A program made the translations under genes and the position numbers. The notes under the pieces were generated by a model. The model did no database searches. It had not been told where the DNA came from and worked only from the letters and a program-made list of their open reading frames with translations. DNA of 64,000 nucleotides from Sequoia sempervirens (lineage: Eukaryota > Streptophyta > Pinopsida > Cupressales > Cupressaceae), in the NCBI GenBank assembly GCA_007258455.2, contig VDFB02254929.1, positions 310,001-374,000 of the forward strand, given 5' to 3'. Below, piece by piece: positions 54,992 through 64,000 of this stretch (within the stretch, counting starts at the first letter, position 1; each line of letters begins with the position of its first letter).

Positions 54992-56529
54992 TGTTAAAAG
55001 GCGCAGGATAACTGAGAGGTGGGGGGGTGAATCAGTTGTCACAAAAATTCAAACTTAAAACTTCAACACTTATCAATTCCATAGCCACACTATTTTGTTA
55101 TTAAGTATGAACATGAAACACAAATAACAAAAAGTAAACTGAACACAATGAACACCATATTTTTATGTGGAAAACCCAATGAGGGAAAAACTATGGTGAG
55201 GATTAACTCACAATATAAAGAAATAGCAAAACCGATTACAAAGGCTCACTACCAAGGGCTCACTACCCAGAAGAGGACTCACTGTCCAGATACAAAGGTT
55301 CACTGCCTACAAAAAGGACTCACTGTCCAATAGGGAGGCTCACTGCCTACTAATACAAAAGAGAACAAAAGATCCACCACAACAATTTACACACATCCAC
55401 AACCTTGATTAAAAGATTGCAGAAACCTTCAGCTGACTGCCTTAAAGAATCTAACACAATGAAGTACTGTTGCCTCAACTCACTTTCACACACTTCTGCT
55501 CTTTTGATTTGTGGCTTATTTCGTCACTTTGCATCACCATCCAATTCTTCCCAATTCGACTTGCATTTATACCATCTTCAACTTTAGAAACTTTCTTCAA
55601 GGTCAGCCACATAAGCTTCATTTCATAAATTCAAATTAGGTCGGCAACTCAACATTCCCGTGGTGGAAAGGAATGAGAGTGGACCAATAAAAATACTTAA
55701 CCAAGACCAAAATAATGTCTCAGATCAACCACACGCTTCCTTAATTAAATTTTAATTCTTCAAATGAAGTGTAAACACTAAGTCGGCCAAACCTAATGAA
55801 AACACAAATGAACATTGATGTACATGCTTCCCAACAAGAAGATAGTACGTAGACGACACAAAACGCTTCATTATGCACGAGAACACATCTCAGGTTCCTT
55901 TGGATACATCCGCTACAAGTGAAATGATCTTCGAACATCGAACTCCTTCCATCAGTCCATCCGGACTATGCAAACACATACAACACTGAAACTTGACTTC
56001 CGAATCATCAAACAACAAAATTCTTTGCCAGAACCAAGAAAACACCATTGTAAGACACTTTCCAGATCCGCAAGATCTGAAATAGAACAGCAGAGGACTG
56101 CGGAGTAGAAACATTTCTCCCAGTCACAGAAAGCCAACTCTGTCAAAACAGTTCACACATCGGTGAACGTAACTTTCACATCGCATCAAACCAAAAGTTA
56201 CAACTCAGAAGATATCACCACTAGATCACCAAAAACAAACCTTAAGATCCGCACAAGTATAGGATCAACACAGGAGAAACATGGAGCACATACCGGAGCA
56301 CGTTCTGAACACATTTATAACTCTGACTTCTTTCTTTATTAATTTTCTCAAAAACACTTGGAAACTCATCATTTCAACACACCTGCAACATCATAAAGGT
56401 AACTCCATGTACTCACAACATCTCAATAGTATCTCAACTATACATGCACAATCTGCAATATACTGAACTATGTTGACATCAATGACAACATTAATGACAA
56501 CACTACCAAACTTGCTCATACTATCAACA
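54992..56529 (-). repeat. Copia B 5' LTR
   Basis: Matches 40568-42094 and ends ACTATCAACA, followed by the CTTTT duplication. A short repeated CTCACTGCC/CTCACTGTCC cluster near 55240-55350 is shared with the other LTR (40830-40915). Confidence 0.92.
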
Positions 56530-57254
56530 CTTTTGAGTTCTATTCTCGGAAAATATCACTGCCCCAAAGAGGTGACTCATTCATTGATAATTTGGGAAAC
56601 TCTATCCGCCAAAAGCTGATTTGTTCTTGATTTCAAGTGGAGAGTTTTGCATGCTGAAAATCTTGATTTTTGACTGTAAATTCGACTCGGTTCGTAAACT
56701 TTTTTGCTCCAATTGTTGAAAATAGAATACTAATTTGACTTGAAAAAGTAATTTCTTTGAAAAAAGCTAGGACCTGGTTTTTGTAGAGAATCTCGTTCTG
56801 GAGAAACCCAGTTGATCAAATTTCGAAAAAACTGAGGATTTCTTGAAAAAGCGTGGAAAAAGTAGATTATTGCAAACTTAAAATTTTCCAAGGTTGAAGA
56901 GAATCAAGAACTAAGCTGACCCAGATGAACGAATTTTGAAAAAGATGGCCCCCTTCCTTTGAAAAATGATGCTTTGGAAGAATAAGGGATGAAAAAGCGA
57001 GCCTCTGTGCTTGCCAATCTTGAATCCATAAAGAAAATTGAAACACAGAAAATTGTATGATTTCTCCTTTGGATGCCAACTTGTAAAATGTGAATAATGA
57101 AATCCAAAACCTTCTTTTATAGGTTTTGAGAATAAATAAAACGTTTTATTCTCCAACATTAAATCTTTTGAAGCCAATCTTGAGCAAGATAGTTGAATGT
57201 GGACGTTGTTTGGAAGATGAATGTGAGAATTGAAAATTTCACTAAGGCATGAAA

Positions 57255-59330
57255 ATTTGGGCGCCCCTCTTGCCAGACTTAGCCATTTTCTTGAAATTTT
57301 CAACTTTTTGCTTGCTTTTGACTTGAGTTTGATCTTGAATTCTAGGCGTTTGGTGAATCCTGTGAACTAGCTGATGATCTCGTTGCAGAGCTTGATTGAA
57401 TATGAGTAAATTTTTCAGGAGGCAACAACTCAAAAAATTGAATCTGAGGCCGCCTCAAAATCTTGGGCGCCCATGGCTCCCAGTGTTAGCCATTTTTTTG
57501 ATATTCTTCAATTTATGTGTTTTCTAACTTTCAGATGAATTCATTGTTGATTTCGCATTTTCGGATGCTTAAATGGCTTGATGAATTGATAGCTGGATTC
57601 GTTGGATAGCTTGGAGAATTGTGAGGAAGATCTTCTAGAGGTGATTTATCTTGAAAATTGATTCTGAGGTGTCAAAAGGTTGGGCGCCCCTAGCTAGCTG
57701 GGGGTGCCCAACTTCTCTAGAGTTAAATTCTTTTGTGATTTCCACTTTCTTTCCTTCGTTTTTTCTGCCCGTTTGATCGACAATATCTGATGATTGACAA
57801 ATCTTTTGAGTTCACTGTTGATTTCATTGGAGAGCTGGCTAGAATCTGAAGAATTGTTATGAAGATTGCAAACCCTAATTTCAACTTTCAGGCACTTAAA
57901 TCCTTGGGCGCCCCTGGCTAGCTGGGGCACCCATCCTCTCCAGACTTATTCGTTTTTTGGACATTTTCAATTTCTCAACTATGACCTCCCATACTTTGTC
58001 CTCCATTTGATCTACAACTGCTGGTAACTTGCGAATCCAATGATCTGGCTGAGATTTCCACCGGATAGCCGGCATAATTCTGAAGAAGATGAGTGTATTT
58101 GCAAACCCTAATAGTTGACTTTGACCCCCCAAAACCCTAGGTGCCCCTGACTACTTGGGGCGCCCAAAGTTCCTAGAGATAGAATATTTTCCTATGTTCC
58201 ACCAAGTTTCCGGTACGGGGGCATGGCGGAACGTGTTTCGGGGATGACATTTTTTTAGGGGATTTTTGGGGACGGGGGGACGGCTATATATATATATATA
58301 TTAAAAAATATAGGGAAATTTCAGATATTCATATGAGTAATGATAATCATAACAATGAACATTGATAAAGGTGCAAACGTAATCACCAATCGTATTGACA
58401 TATACATTTTAGAGTCGAACAAATTAATACTACAACTACTTAATTGCTTCCATAATTCATGTCAAACAATTTATGTGCATATGATATAAAATTTTAAAAA
58501 TAAAATGCCCAAAGGCTACAAGTTTGCACTACAAATGTCAAAATGACAAAGTCACAAATGTCCAAACCATAGTAATTGAAAGTATGATGGCTGCCTCTAC
58601 TTGACATTTGCCAACATTGCATCAAAATCAAACTTTTTCTCTTGCTCACTTGCCTCTTAGCTGCAATTTTTTTTTGGAATTTAAAAATTAACTTAGATGG
58701 CTTTGAAAGCAAGCTTTATGTTTCATTTTAGGCTTGGGAGGGTGTGGGGTCCACTTAGAAACAATAAAAAAAAAGCATTTTTTATTTCTAAGTTTTTTTT
58801 TTGGTAAAAACATGCTGGAAAAAAGGGGATGACTGGTTGTCCCCGGGACGGCGGGTCGTCCCCTTGCCATCCCCGCCAATCTGGGACGTTTCGAAAAAAA
58901 GGGGAGCCCGAGACGTCCCCGGTACGGGTACTGGGGGCAAAAGGGTAGGGGAAGTGTCCCTGTGTTTCCTTGATATTTTCAAGTGATTTTCATAATTTGC
59001 ATTTTGCTACTTTGGTGAAACCTCTTCGTTCGATCGATGATCCTAGCTGATTGATTGATCCGATGGACCTATTGTTGGATTCACTGCGGAGCTAGAGGAA
59101 TTCTGAGCAAGTTGTCTTGTATGCACAAATCCTAACAAGATCAACTAATACCTTGAAATGATGGGTGCCCTTGGCTACTTGGGGTGCCCATCTCCTCCAG
59201 AGATAGTTTTATTTTCAACTTTTTTAACCTTTCCTTTTCTCTTCACATTTTGCTCCATGTTTCGAATGCCGAGTTTTAAAAAATGACTAAGGCATGAATG
59301 GCTAGGCGCCTTGACTGGACAGGGGCACAT
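57255..59330. repeat. Array of GGGCGCCCC...GGGGYGCCC inverted repeats, ~220-bp period
   Basis: Units near 57260, 57470, 57690, 57905, 58140, 59165 and 59305. The best ones (57690, 57905, 58140) form a near-perfect stem: GGGCGCCCC, a short loop containing TAGCTAGCT or a variant, then GGGG(T/C)(G/A)CCC. Each is followed by a CTCCAGACTTA or AGAGATAG word and a T-rich stretch. Without the 781-bp insertion plus its duplication the 58140 to 59165 gap is also about 240 bases. Confidence 0.7.
58192..58972. mobile_element. hAT-like non-autonomous element (781 bp)
   Basis: Bounded by a perfect 8-bp duplication ATATTTTC (58184-58191 and 58973-58980), the length typical of hAT elements. Both ends are rich in GGTACGGG/CCCCGG words. 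The terminal 11 bases are only weakly inverted (CTATGTTCCAC against CAAGGAAACAC). The interior contains an (AT)n run near 58274-58291 and no transposase. It splits a hairpin-array unit of G2. Confidence 0.6.
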
Positions 59331-59979
59331 AACATCTCCAAACTTAACCATTTTTCCTCGGTTTTCAAGATTTTCCAGCTCCCCTCCATCATTCTCCATT
59401 TCATGAAGCATCATTTGTTGTTTCTCGTTCTATTCAGTGTTTGAGACCTCAAATCTGACACTTGGTAGTGGAACATCCTCCATTGATGACCTTGGAGCTC
59501 CTGATTTAGCTTATGAAAAAGTAGAATAGACCCACCAGAGAAAAACTTATCTTTTGCAATTCTGATTGGACCAGCCTGAAGAGGAAGTATTTTAAGCCAA
59601 TCAAAATCAGTTTGAACCCCTGGAGTTAGACATTCTATTTTTAGAAAACTTTGCCAACATCCATTTGAGAAGAAACCTAGAAAAACCCATAAACAGTGTA
59701 TTTTAAGAAACTTTCTATTTTTAGAAAATTTCCTAAAATTTAGGGCCGAAAAACTGAGATTTGGATTTTGTAGACAAGGTCAATTTGAGCAGACCCAGAT
59801 CCTCAGATTTTGAAAATTTTGAGTTTTTGAGTTTCATGCATGACATGCAAAATCCATTTTTCGACCTTTTTGACAGTTTTTGACAAGACTTTTACCATTT
59901 CTTCAAAATGTGTAAGTGTAGCAAAAATTTTAATTTGGGGTACAACATTTGGCTTTGTCTGGGGACCATGTTGGATACT

Positions 59980-60054
59980 GACGACATAGTAGAACTGGGA
60001 ACCTCTGGACTTTTAAAGCATAGACCGGTGCCTTATCCATTGGGCTTCAAAGTC
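59980..60054 (-). tRNA. tRNA-Arg-like pseudogene sequence
   Basis: The minus strand begins GACTTTGAAG, then carries CCCAATGGATAAGGC, the D-arm (A box) of plant tRNA-Arg, then CCGGTCTA, CCAGAGGTT and a CCCAGTTCTA T-arm (B box)-like segment, at tRNA spacing (75 nt). The anticodon stem does not pair and the acceptor stem pairs only partly, so it is a decayed or co-opted relic, not a working tRNA. It lies about 30 bases inside the inferred G2 3' LTR boundary. Confidence 0.45.
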
Positions 60055-60623
60055 AGCAACATTTCCTAATCACCTATTACAATACTTTTCGCTAAGTCAC
60101 CTATGACAGGACTTCCTAGAATCACCTAATAGTTGGAACTTCCTTAAAAATCACCTAAAACAAGATGCCTAATCACCTAAAACATGACGAAACATTCATG
60201 GAAAGGGGAAACACAACATAACGAACACATCACGAAAATAGAAAGGAAAAGTACTCCATCTCTAAAGGATGTCATTTTTGTTTGAAAGGCTTCACTTCTC
60301 TTCTGATGGGTATTATAGGAGACAATTCTTTCAGGATGAAGATTCTCATATCTCCATGCCCTAGGCAAAGGCACCTTGACAAAAGTCAGAATATGGCGTA
60401 GAGAGGAAAACAGATACCATTGAGTCATCAATTTTGTTGTTGTTCATCCTCAGAATGTCTCTAATGTTGAACTCTTCAAACCAGTCGATCACTTACCAAA
60501 CTCGGTTTCTATAGTGCCGTAGGTGATCCTTTCTGACCAGGAAATATCCTTTGATTGGCTCGTCAATCAGCTCTACATCCCCTTTAACACATAGGAGTTT
60601 GATTCCCATGTCTTCGACATTTT
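60055..60623 (-). other. G2 region after protease, no RT
   Basis: The minus strand after the protease has short fragments such as GYFLVRKDHLRHYRNRV and WFEEFNIRDIL, but no RT, RNase H or integrase signature. Repeated TAGGTGATT words occur near 60090-60180. It is probably a decayed linker or an unknown short ORF. Confidence 0.5.
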
Positions 60624-62720
60624 TTAGGCGTAACAAAAGCGCCTCTTTTCAGCTTGAGTGAATTCTGATTGTAGACAATGTGCGAGTGGATGCAACTGTC
60701 CTTTAGGGGAGATGATCATTTCCCTTGCTCCTGAACTTGCAATTGAATAACCCCCATCGAACTGCATTGTCCATAACTTTGTATCCTTTGTTAATTTCTT
60801 TTCAGGACAAGCAATTTTCTTGTCTTCAGTTTCTATCTTTGATAGCGTCACATAATTACCAAGACCCATTTCTTGATATAGAATTTGGGCTACGGGGTTT
60901 GGAGATTTCACCACTATGAATTGGGATTTTTGCTCAAGTTCTATCTTGATTTTTCCCTTCTTTATCGGAATGGTTGCGGATGGCCAATCTAACTGCATTG
61001 CACCACCAAGATCTCTGCAGAAGAACAACATCTCGTAGTTGGCTGGAATGTCAGCCACTAGGATGGTCATCATTATCTTTTTTCTCTGGACAAACTGCCA
61101 ACCTTACTTGAGCATCCTTCAATTGTCCGACCAATGACACCAATTTAGAGTCAAGTGAATAACACTCGTCCTGTGTCTTAGTGCACGAAAGTCCCAATGC
61201 ATTCATCACTTGTAGAGGCATGGCATTGTCTGAGGCTCCTGAATCTATGATGCAATTGCTGAATTTAAATCCTCCTATATACAAAGATATATAGAAAGGT
61301 TTAGGTTTTTCTTCCGCTGGAACAAATGACTCGAGCAATGTAGGCTGAATTGAAGCTTCTTTACGTGTATTATTCTGTCCAGCTGCTCAGGATGATCACG
61401 AAGGTACTCCAACTGTGAGATCTTAACCTTGGTCTTCATCATGGAGTTTACAATGTCGAAATTTGCTAGAGATGGGTCTTGAGTAACCTTGACATTCTCA
61501 TGTGAATTTATCGAAGTGGAAGTTGCAACTGCTTCCTTAATTTGTTCTTTAGCTCTCCGCCTTTCTTCTTCCTTTTGCGCTTTCAAGTGCAGAGCACATG
61601 TAAACACAAGCATTGAATGTCTTTCGTGATTTACTACAAGAGAGTAGTGGCAGAGGTCTTCATCTTCTTTAATAACGGGTTCACTTTGAAAGTATCACGG
61701 AGCAGAGTCGCCATCAAAGTTGTCCATCTGTGGTAAGACAACATTCGAACTTGGTGTAGGGACAAAATTGGAATTGGGTGCATCCTCAGTATATCCCATA
61801 ATCTGGTTCATTCTTAAATTCTCAAGATATGTAGAACCGATATGTGCATCAGTCTCATGAAAAGAACAAAATACAACATTTTGTGCAGCTTCAATCGTTT
61901 GTTTTGGTGGAGCTGGCAACCATGGCCTATAATTGTTGTAAGGCTGGAAACTATTTCTCTTTGGCTGATATAGTTGCTGAGGTTGGTATTGTGGTGGTGG
62001 TAGTGCAAGCATGTCATTGGCTACTTTTTGTAGCTGGGGATTTGCAAAACTCTAAACTAGAGGTCTGATTGAATACTTCCTCATCTTGTCGGAGGTGATC
62101 ATATTTTCCTCCAACTCGATGGCATGTTCTTGCGCCTCCGTCAATTCTGTTTCTTTCGCCATCTTCAGGAAGAAGGCTATCTTTGACGGAAGAGCATTTA
62201 TGAAGCAACTCATCAAAATTTCCAGTGATGGATTAAGTGTAGAAGAAAGTCATGTAACAAGAAGATTAAATCTTGCTACAAACTCCCTCATGGGCTTGTT
62301 GTACACCATCTTTGAATTTGCAAGCTGGGCAAACAACTAATGACTGTCTTCAGTAGGCTTGAATCTCGCCAAGAATTTCTCGCTCACAATTGCCCGACTT
62401 GTAATAATGCCTGGCTCTAGGTGATTGAACCATTCGGCAACATTCCCAACAAGAGTCTCCACAAAGAGATGCATCGCGATGTCTTCATGTGCCACATGCA
62501 ACACGATGCAAGCCATTGAGAAGGCATAAATATGATCATCAGGGTGAGTGCCATCACCGTGAAACCGTGGAAAGTGCTTCCTTGATCCTTTAGGTAATTC
62601 ATGATGTTTCCGCAAAGCCAAAGGTCCAATGTTGTTACCCCAAGGTAATGGGGGTGGACGTCGCTGGTTTTTTCCAGCATTATTGTTTTTATCATCCATT
62701 GCTTCTATATGGATCAGCAA
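60624..62720 (-). pseudogene. G2 gag-protease
   Basis: ATG 62720 or 62699 (MDDKNNNAG) starts a Ty3-type gag: FPRFHGDGTHPDDHIYAFS, then VGNVAEWFNHLEPG, then KFLARFKPTED. After TAG 62337 the same phase continues (LFAQL, MREFVARFN), then a proline/glutamine-rich linker. The retropepsin shows CIIDSGASDNAMPLQVMNALG near 61250-61190 and later VADIPANYEMLFFCRDLGG. Two compensating frame changes (about 61330 and 61060) and several stops (including a TGA at 61695) break it. It would form the particle and process gag. No pol follows. Confidence 0.8.
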
Positions 62721-62780
62721 CAGGATGCAAGATGGTCATTCCTATGTCATAAAGCGTAAGCTTTCTTGAAGTTTTATGCC

Positions 62781-62802
62781 TCGTGCTCCACAGTGGGCGC
62801 CA
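62781..62802 (-). promoter_or_regulatory. G2 primer-binding site (tRNA-Lys type)
   Basis: The minus strand reads TGGCGCCCACTGTGGAGC, matching the complement of the plant tRNA-Lys 3' end (TGGCGCCCACCGTGGGGC) except at two positions. It lies six bases after the 5' LTR end. Confidence 0.75.
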
Positions 62803-62808
62803 AAAAAC

Positions 62809-64000
62809 TATTGGCATTTCAATTCGCACCTCTAGTGTGCGAATTAGAAACAGACAACTATGCACAGATTAACTACTCTTCAAATTAGGAGGGGAAGCTC
62901 CCTCTTCGTTGATGTTGCTTAAAGAAAGTAAACTAAAACTAATTGCCAATCTTTTTGTTCAACTAAGAGCACAAGGTTATAAAACTTTAGCCGCATAGCT
63001 GAGATTTTCTCTTTTTAAACTTCAACTATGACTAAGCCTACTCTAATGACGCTTTTAACAATTCAAGTAAGTTTAGAGCTTGAGAGTTAAAAGTAAACAA
63101 GGAATTGATTCTTTGACACAAAACTCACATAAACTCACTCCCAACGCACACCTTAAGACTAATTGTAATTTAGATGCAAGCTGAAATAAAGATTATATAA
63201 GTGAAACACATAAAACTAAAACCTAAGATAGTAGATCAAAGCAACAAAGCCGGCATAAGATTTCTTTTTCTCAAATTTTAAATAACAAAGATTACACTTT
63301 TGGGACAATAGGATTGTAGCAATAACAAGCTTATAGTTTAGCAGTCAACTATAATACATTGACACAAGTAACACATAAACTAAACAATATCTTGCAACAA
63401 AGATAGGCATACAAGCTTGCTCTTACACTAAGTAAACTGACACTGAATAACAACTTGCAGGCAAAAGCAGGTTCAACAATTTGCTATCACAATAACCATT
63501 AAAAAAAATGGGCAAGGCTGCCCTTATTTATACACAAGTAGAGGAGTAGGGAACCCTAAAATCTCCTTGCTTTTACAACAAGACTTGCCAACATGCAAGC
63601 TTTATTTCTAAAACTAAAACAAGATAACCATCTAACAACCTATGAAAGCAAAAAATAGGGAAAGTGCCAACTATTACAACTTAATTCTTTCTCTTTTACA
63701 ATGAATGGATAAGAATGAGACAAGAATAGAAAGAAAGCTTAGAGAAAGCATTGAGTTAACTGCTGCTTTTGAGTTCTATTCTTGGAAAATATCGCTGCCC
63801 CAAAGAGGTGACTCATTCACTAATAATTTGGGAAACTCTTTCCGCCAAAAGTTGATTTGTTCTTGATTTCACGTGGAGAGTGTTGCATCTTGAAAATCTT
63901 GATTTTTGTCTATAAACTCGACTAGGTTCGAAAACTATTTTGCACCAACTGCTGAAAATAGAATGCTGATTTGTCTTGAAAAAGTAATTTCTCCGAAAAA
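62809..64000 (-). repeat. G2 5' LTR (partial, runs off the window)
   Basis: Aligns with 39611-40567 and then 56530-56765, skipping Copia B exactly. The left terminal TG is mutated to TA. A minus-strand TATAAATA at 63532-63525 is the likely promoter. Confidence 0.85.

Larger units (their letters stand above)
40568..56529 (-). mobile_element. Copia B: full-length Ty1/copia element with two nested insertions
   Basis: Flanked by perfect CTTTT duplications (40563-40567 and 56530-56534). LTRs are 40568-42094 (3') and 54992-56529 (5'). Minus-strand order is LTR, primer site, gag, protease, integrase, RT-RNase H, polypurine tract, LTR. Removing the gypsy element and the short-LTR element leaves about 7.5 kb, a normal full-length size. 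Many stops make it inactive. It sits in the G2 3' LTR and is older than the two elements inside it. Confidence 0.93.
56535..59947 (-). repeat. G2 3' LTR, proximal part (U3), with hairpin array
   Basis: 56530-56765 aligns with 63769-64000, proving it is LTR. The rest extends to a minus-strand start TGTTGTACCCC at 59947, chosen because it mirrors the U3-ORF element start. The minus-strand bases before it (AGACAAAGCCAAA) are only moderately purine-rich, so the edge is tentative. It contains no sizeable ORF. It carries the hairpin array and a hAT-like insertion. Confidence 0.55.
39611..64000 (-). mobile_element. G2: gag-protease LTR element, minus strand, runs off the right edge
   Basis: Two homologous LTR regions bracket an internal domain of about 2.9 kb (59948-62808). 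The 3' LTR is 39611-40567 continued at 56535-59947 (split by Copia B and a hAT-like element). The 5' LTR is 62809 to beyond 64000. A primer-binding site adjoins the 5' LTR. Only gag and protease are found; no RT, RNase H or integrase motif occurs. The LTR is about 3.6 kb once insertions are removed. Ends are TGTTGTACCCC and CCAACA, like the U3-ORF elements. The outer target duplication cannot be checked because the right end is outside. Confidence 0.75.

Noticed and set aside
56867..57433. Minus-strand frames of 60-130 residues in the G2 LTR
   Set aside because: They overlap in different frames, cross the hairpin array, and show no domain or conservation with the other LTR copy.
58274..58291. 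(AT)n run
   Set aside because: Simple microsatellite inside the hAT-like element.
57255..59330. CRISPR-like spacing of repeats
   Set aside because: Repeats are degenerate, about 220 bases apart, and sit in a plant LTR.

Overview
This is nuclear DNA of a seed plant. By its style (stacked, slowly decaying LTR retrotransposons, almost no host genes) I infer a large-genome species, possibly a conifer; the sequence alone does not prove that. Nearly everything coding here belongs to transposable elements. The only recognisable host gene piece is a broken class III peroxidase exon; one further 3'-terminal exon is a weak candidate.

Layout. (1) 1-20490: a decayed Ty1/copia element on the minus strand (Copia A). 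It is split by two later insertions. One is a 6.8-kb TGTTG...CAACA unit carrying a roughly 1,070-codon reading frame (U3-ORF element 1, 564-7348). The other is an 8.15-kb LTR element with gag and protease but no polymerase (LARD-1, 10212-18361, target duplication TCCAT). (2) 20491-30222: host-like DNA with a third, shortened U3-ORF element (22809-25880, duplication TGTAT), a probable solo LTR (26134-27063) and a hAT transposase remnant. (3) 30223-38208: U3-ORF element 2 on the minus strand, 7,986 bp, duplication GGTAC. (4) 38209-39610: host DNA with the peroxidase fragment. (5) 39611 to beyond 64000: a gag-protease-only LTR element on the minus strand (G2) with LTRs of about 3.6 kb. Its 3' LTR was invaded by Copia B (40568-56529, duplication CTTTT) and by a hAT-like element (58192-58972, duplication ATATTTTC). 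Copia B was in turn invaded by a chromodomain Ty3/gypsy element (47168-53499, duplication ATTAT) and by a 2.16-kb non-coding short-LTR element (43523-45682, duplication GTTTG).

The most unusual system is the set of three U3-ORF elements. Each is a single unit with its own 5-bp target duplication, TGTTG/CAACA ends and no internal repeated terminus. In order, each holds a family-specific degenerate tandem array, a conserved reading frame, a TATA box and a conserved downstream block. In elements 1 and 2 a poly(A) signal follows the TATA box. The downstream block includes a GTAAGT splice-donor-like site. That is the anatomy of a giant solo LTR whose U3 encodes a protein. LARD-1 carries a second large non-gag frame of similar plan next to its 3' LTR. 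G2 has related termini and a hairpin array in its LTR. Together they suggest a group of non-autonomous, protein-carrying LTR elements that would rely on polymerase supplied by others.

A theme across the window is decay of CAG to TAG in otherwise uninterrupted frames, as expected from deamination of methylated CHG sites.
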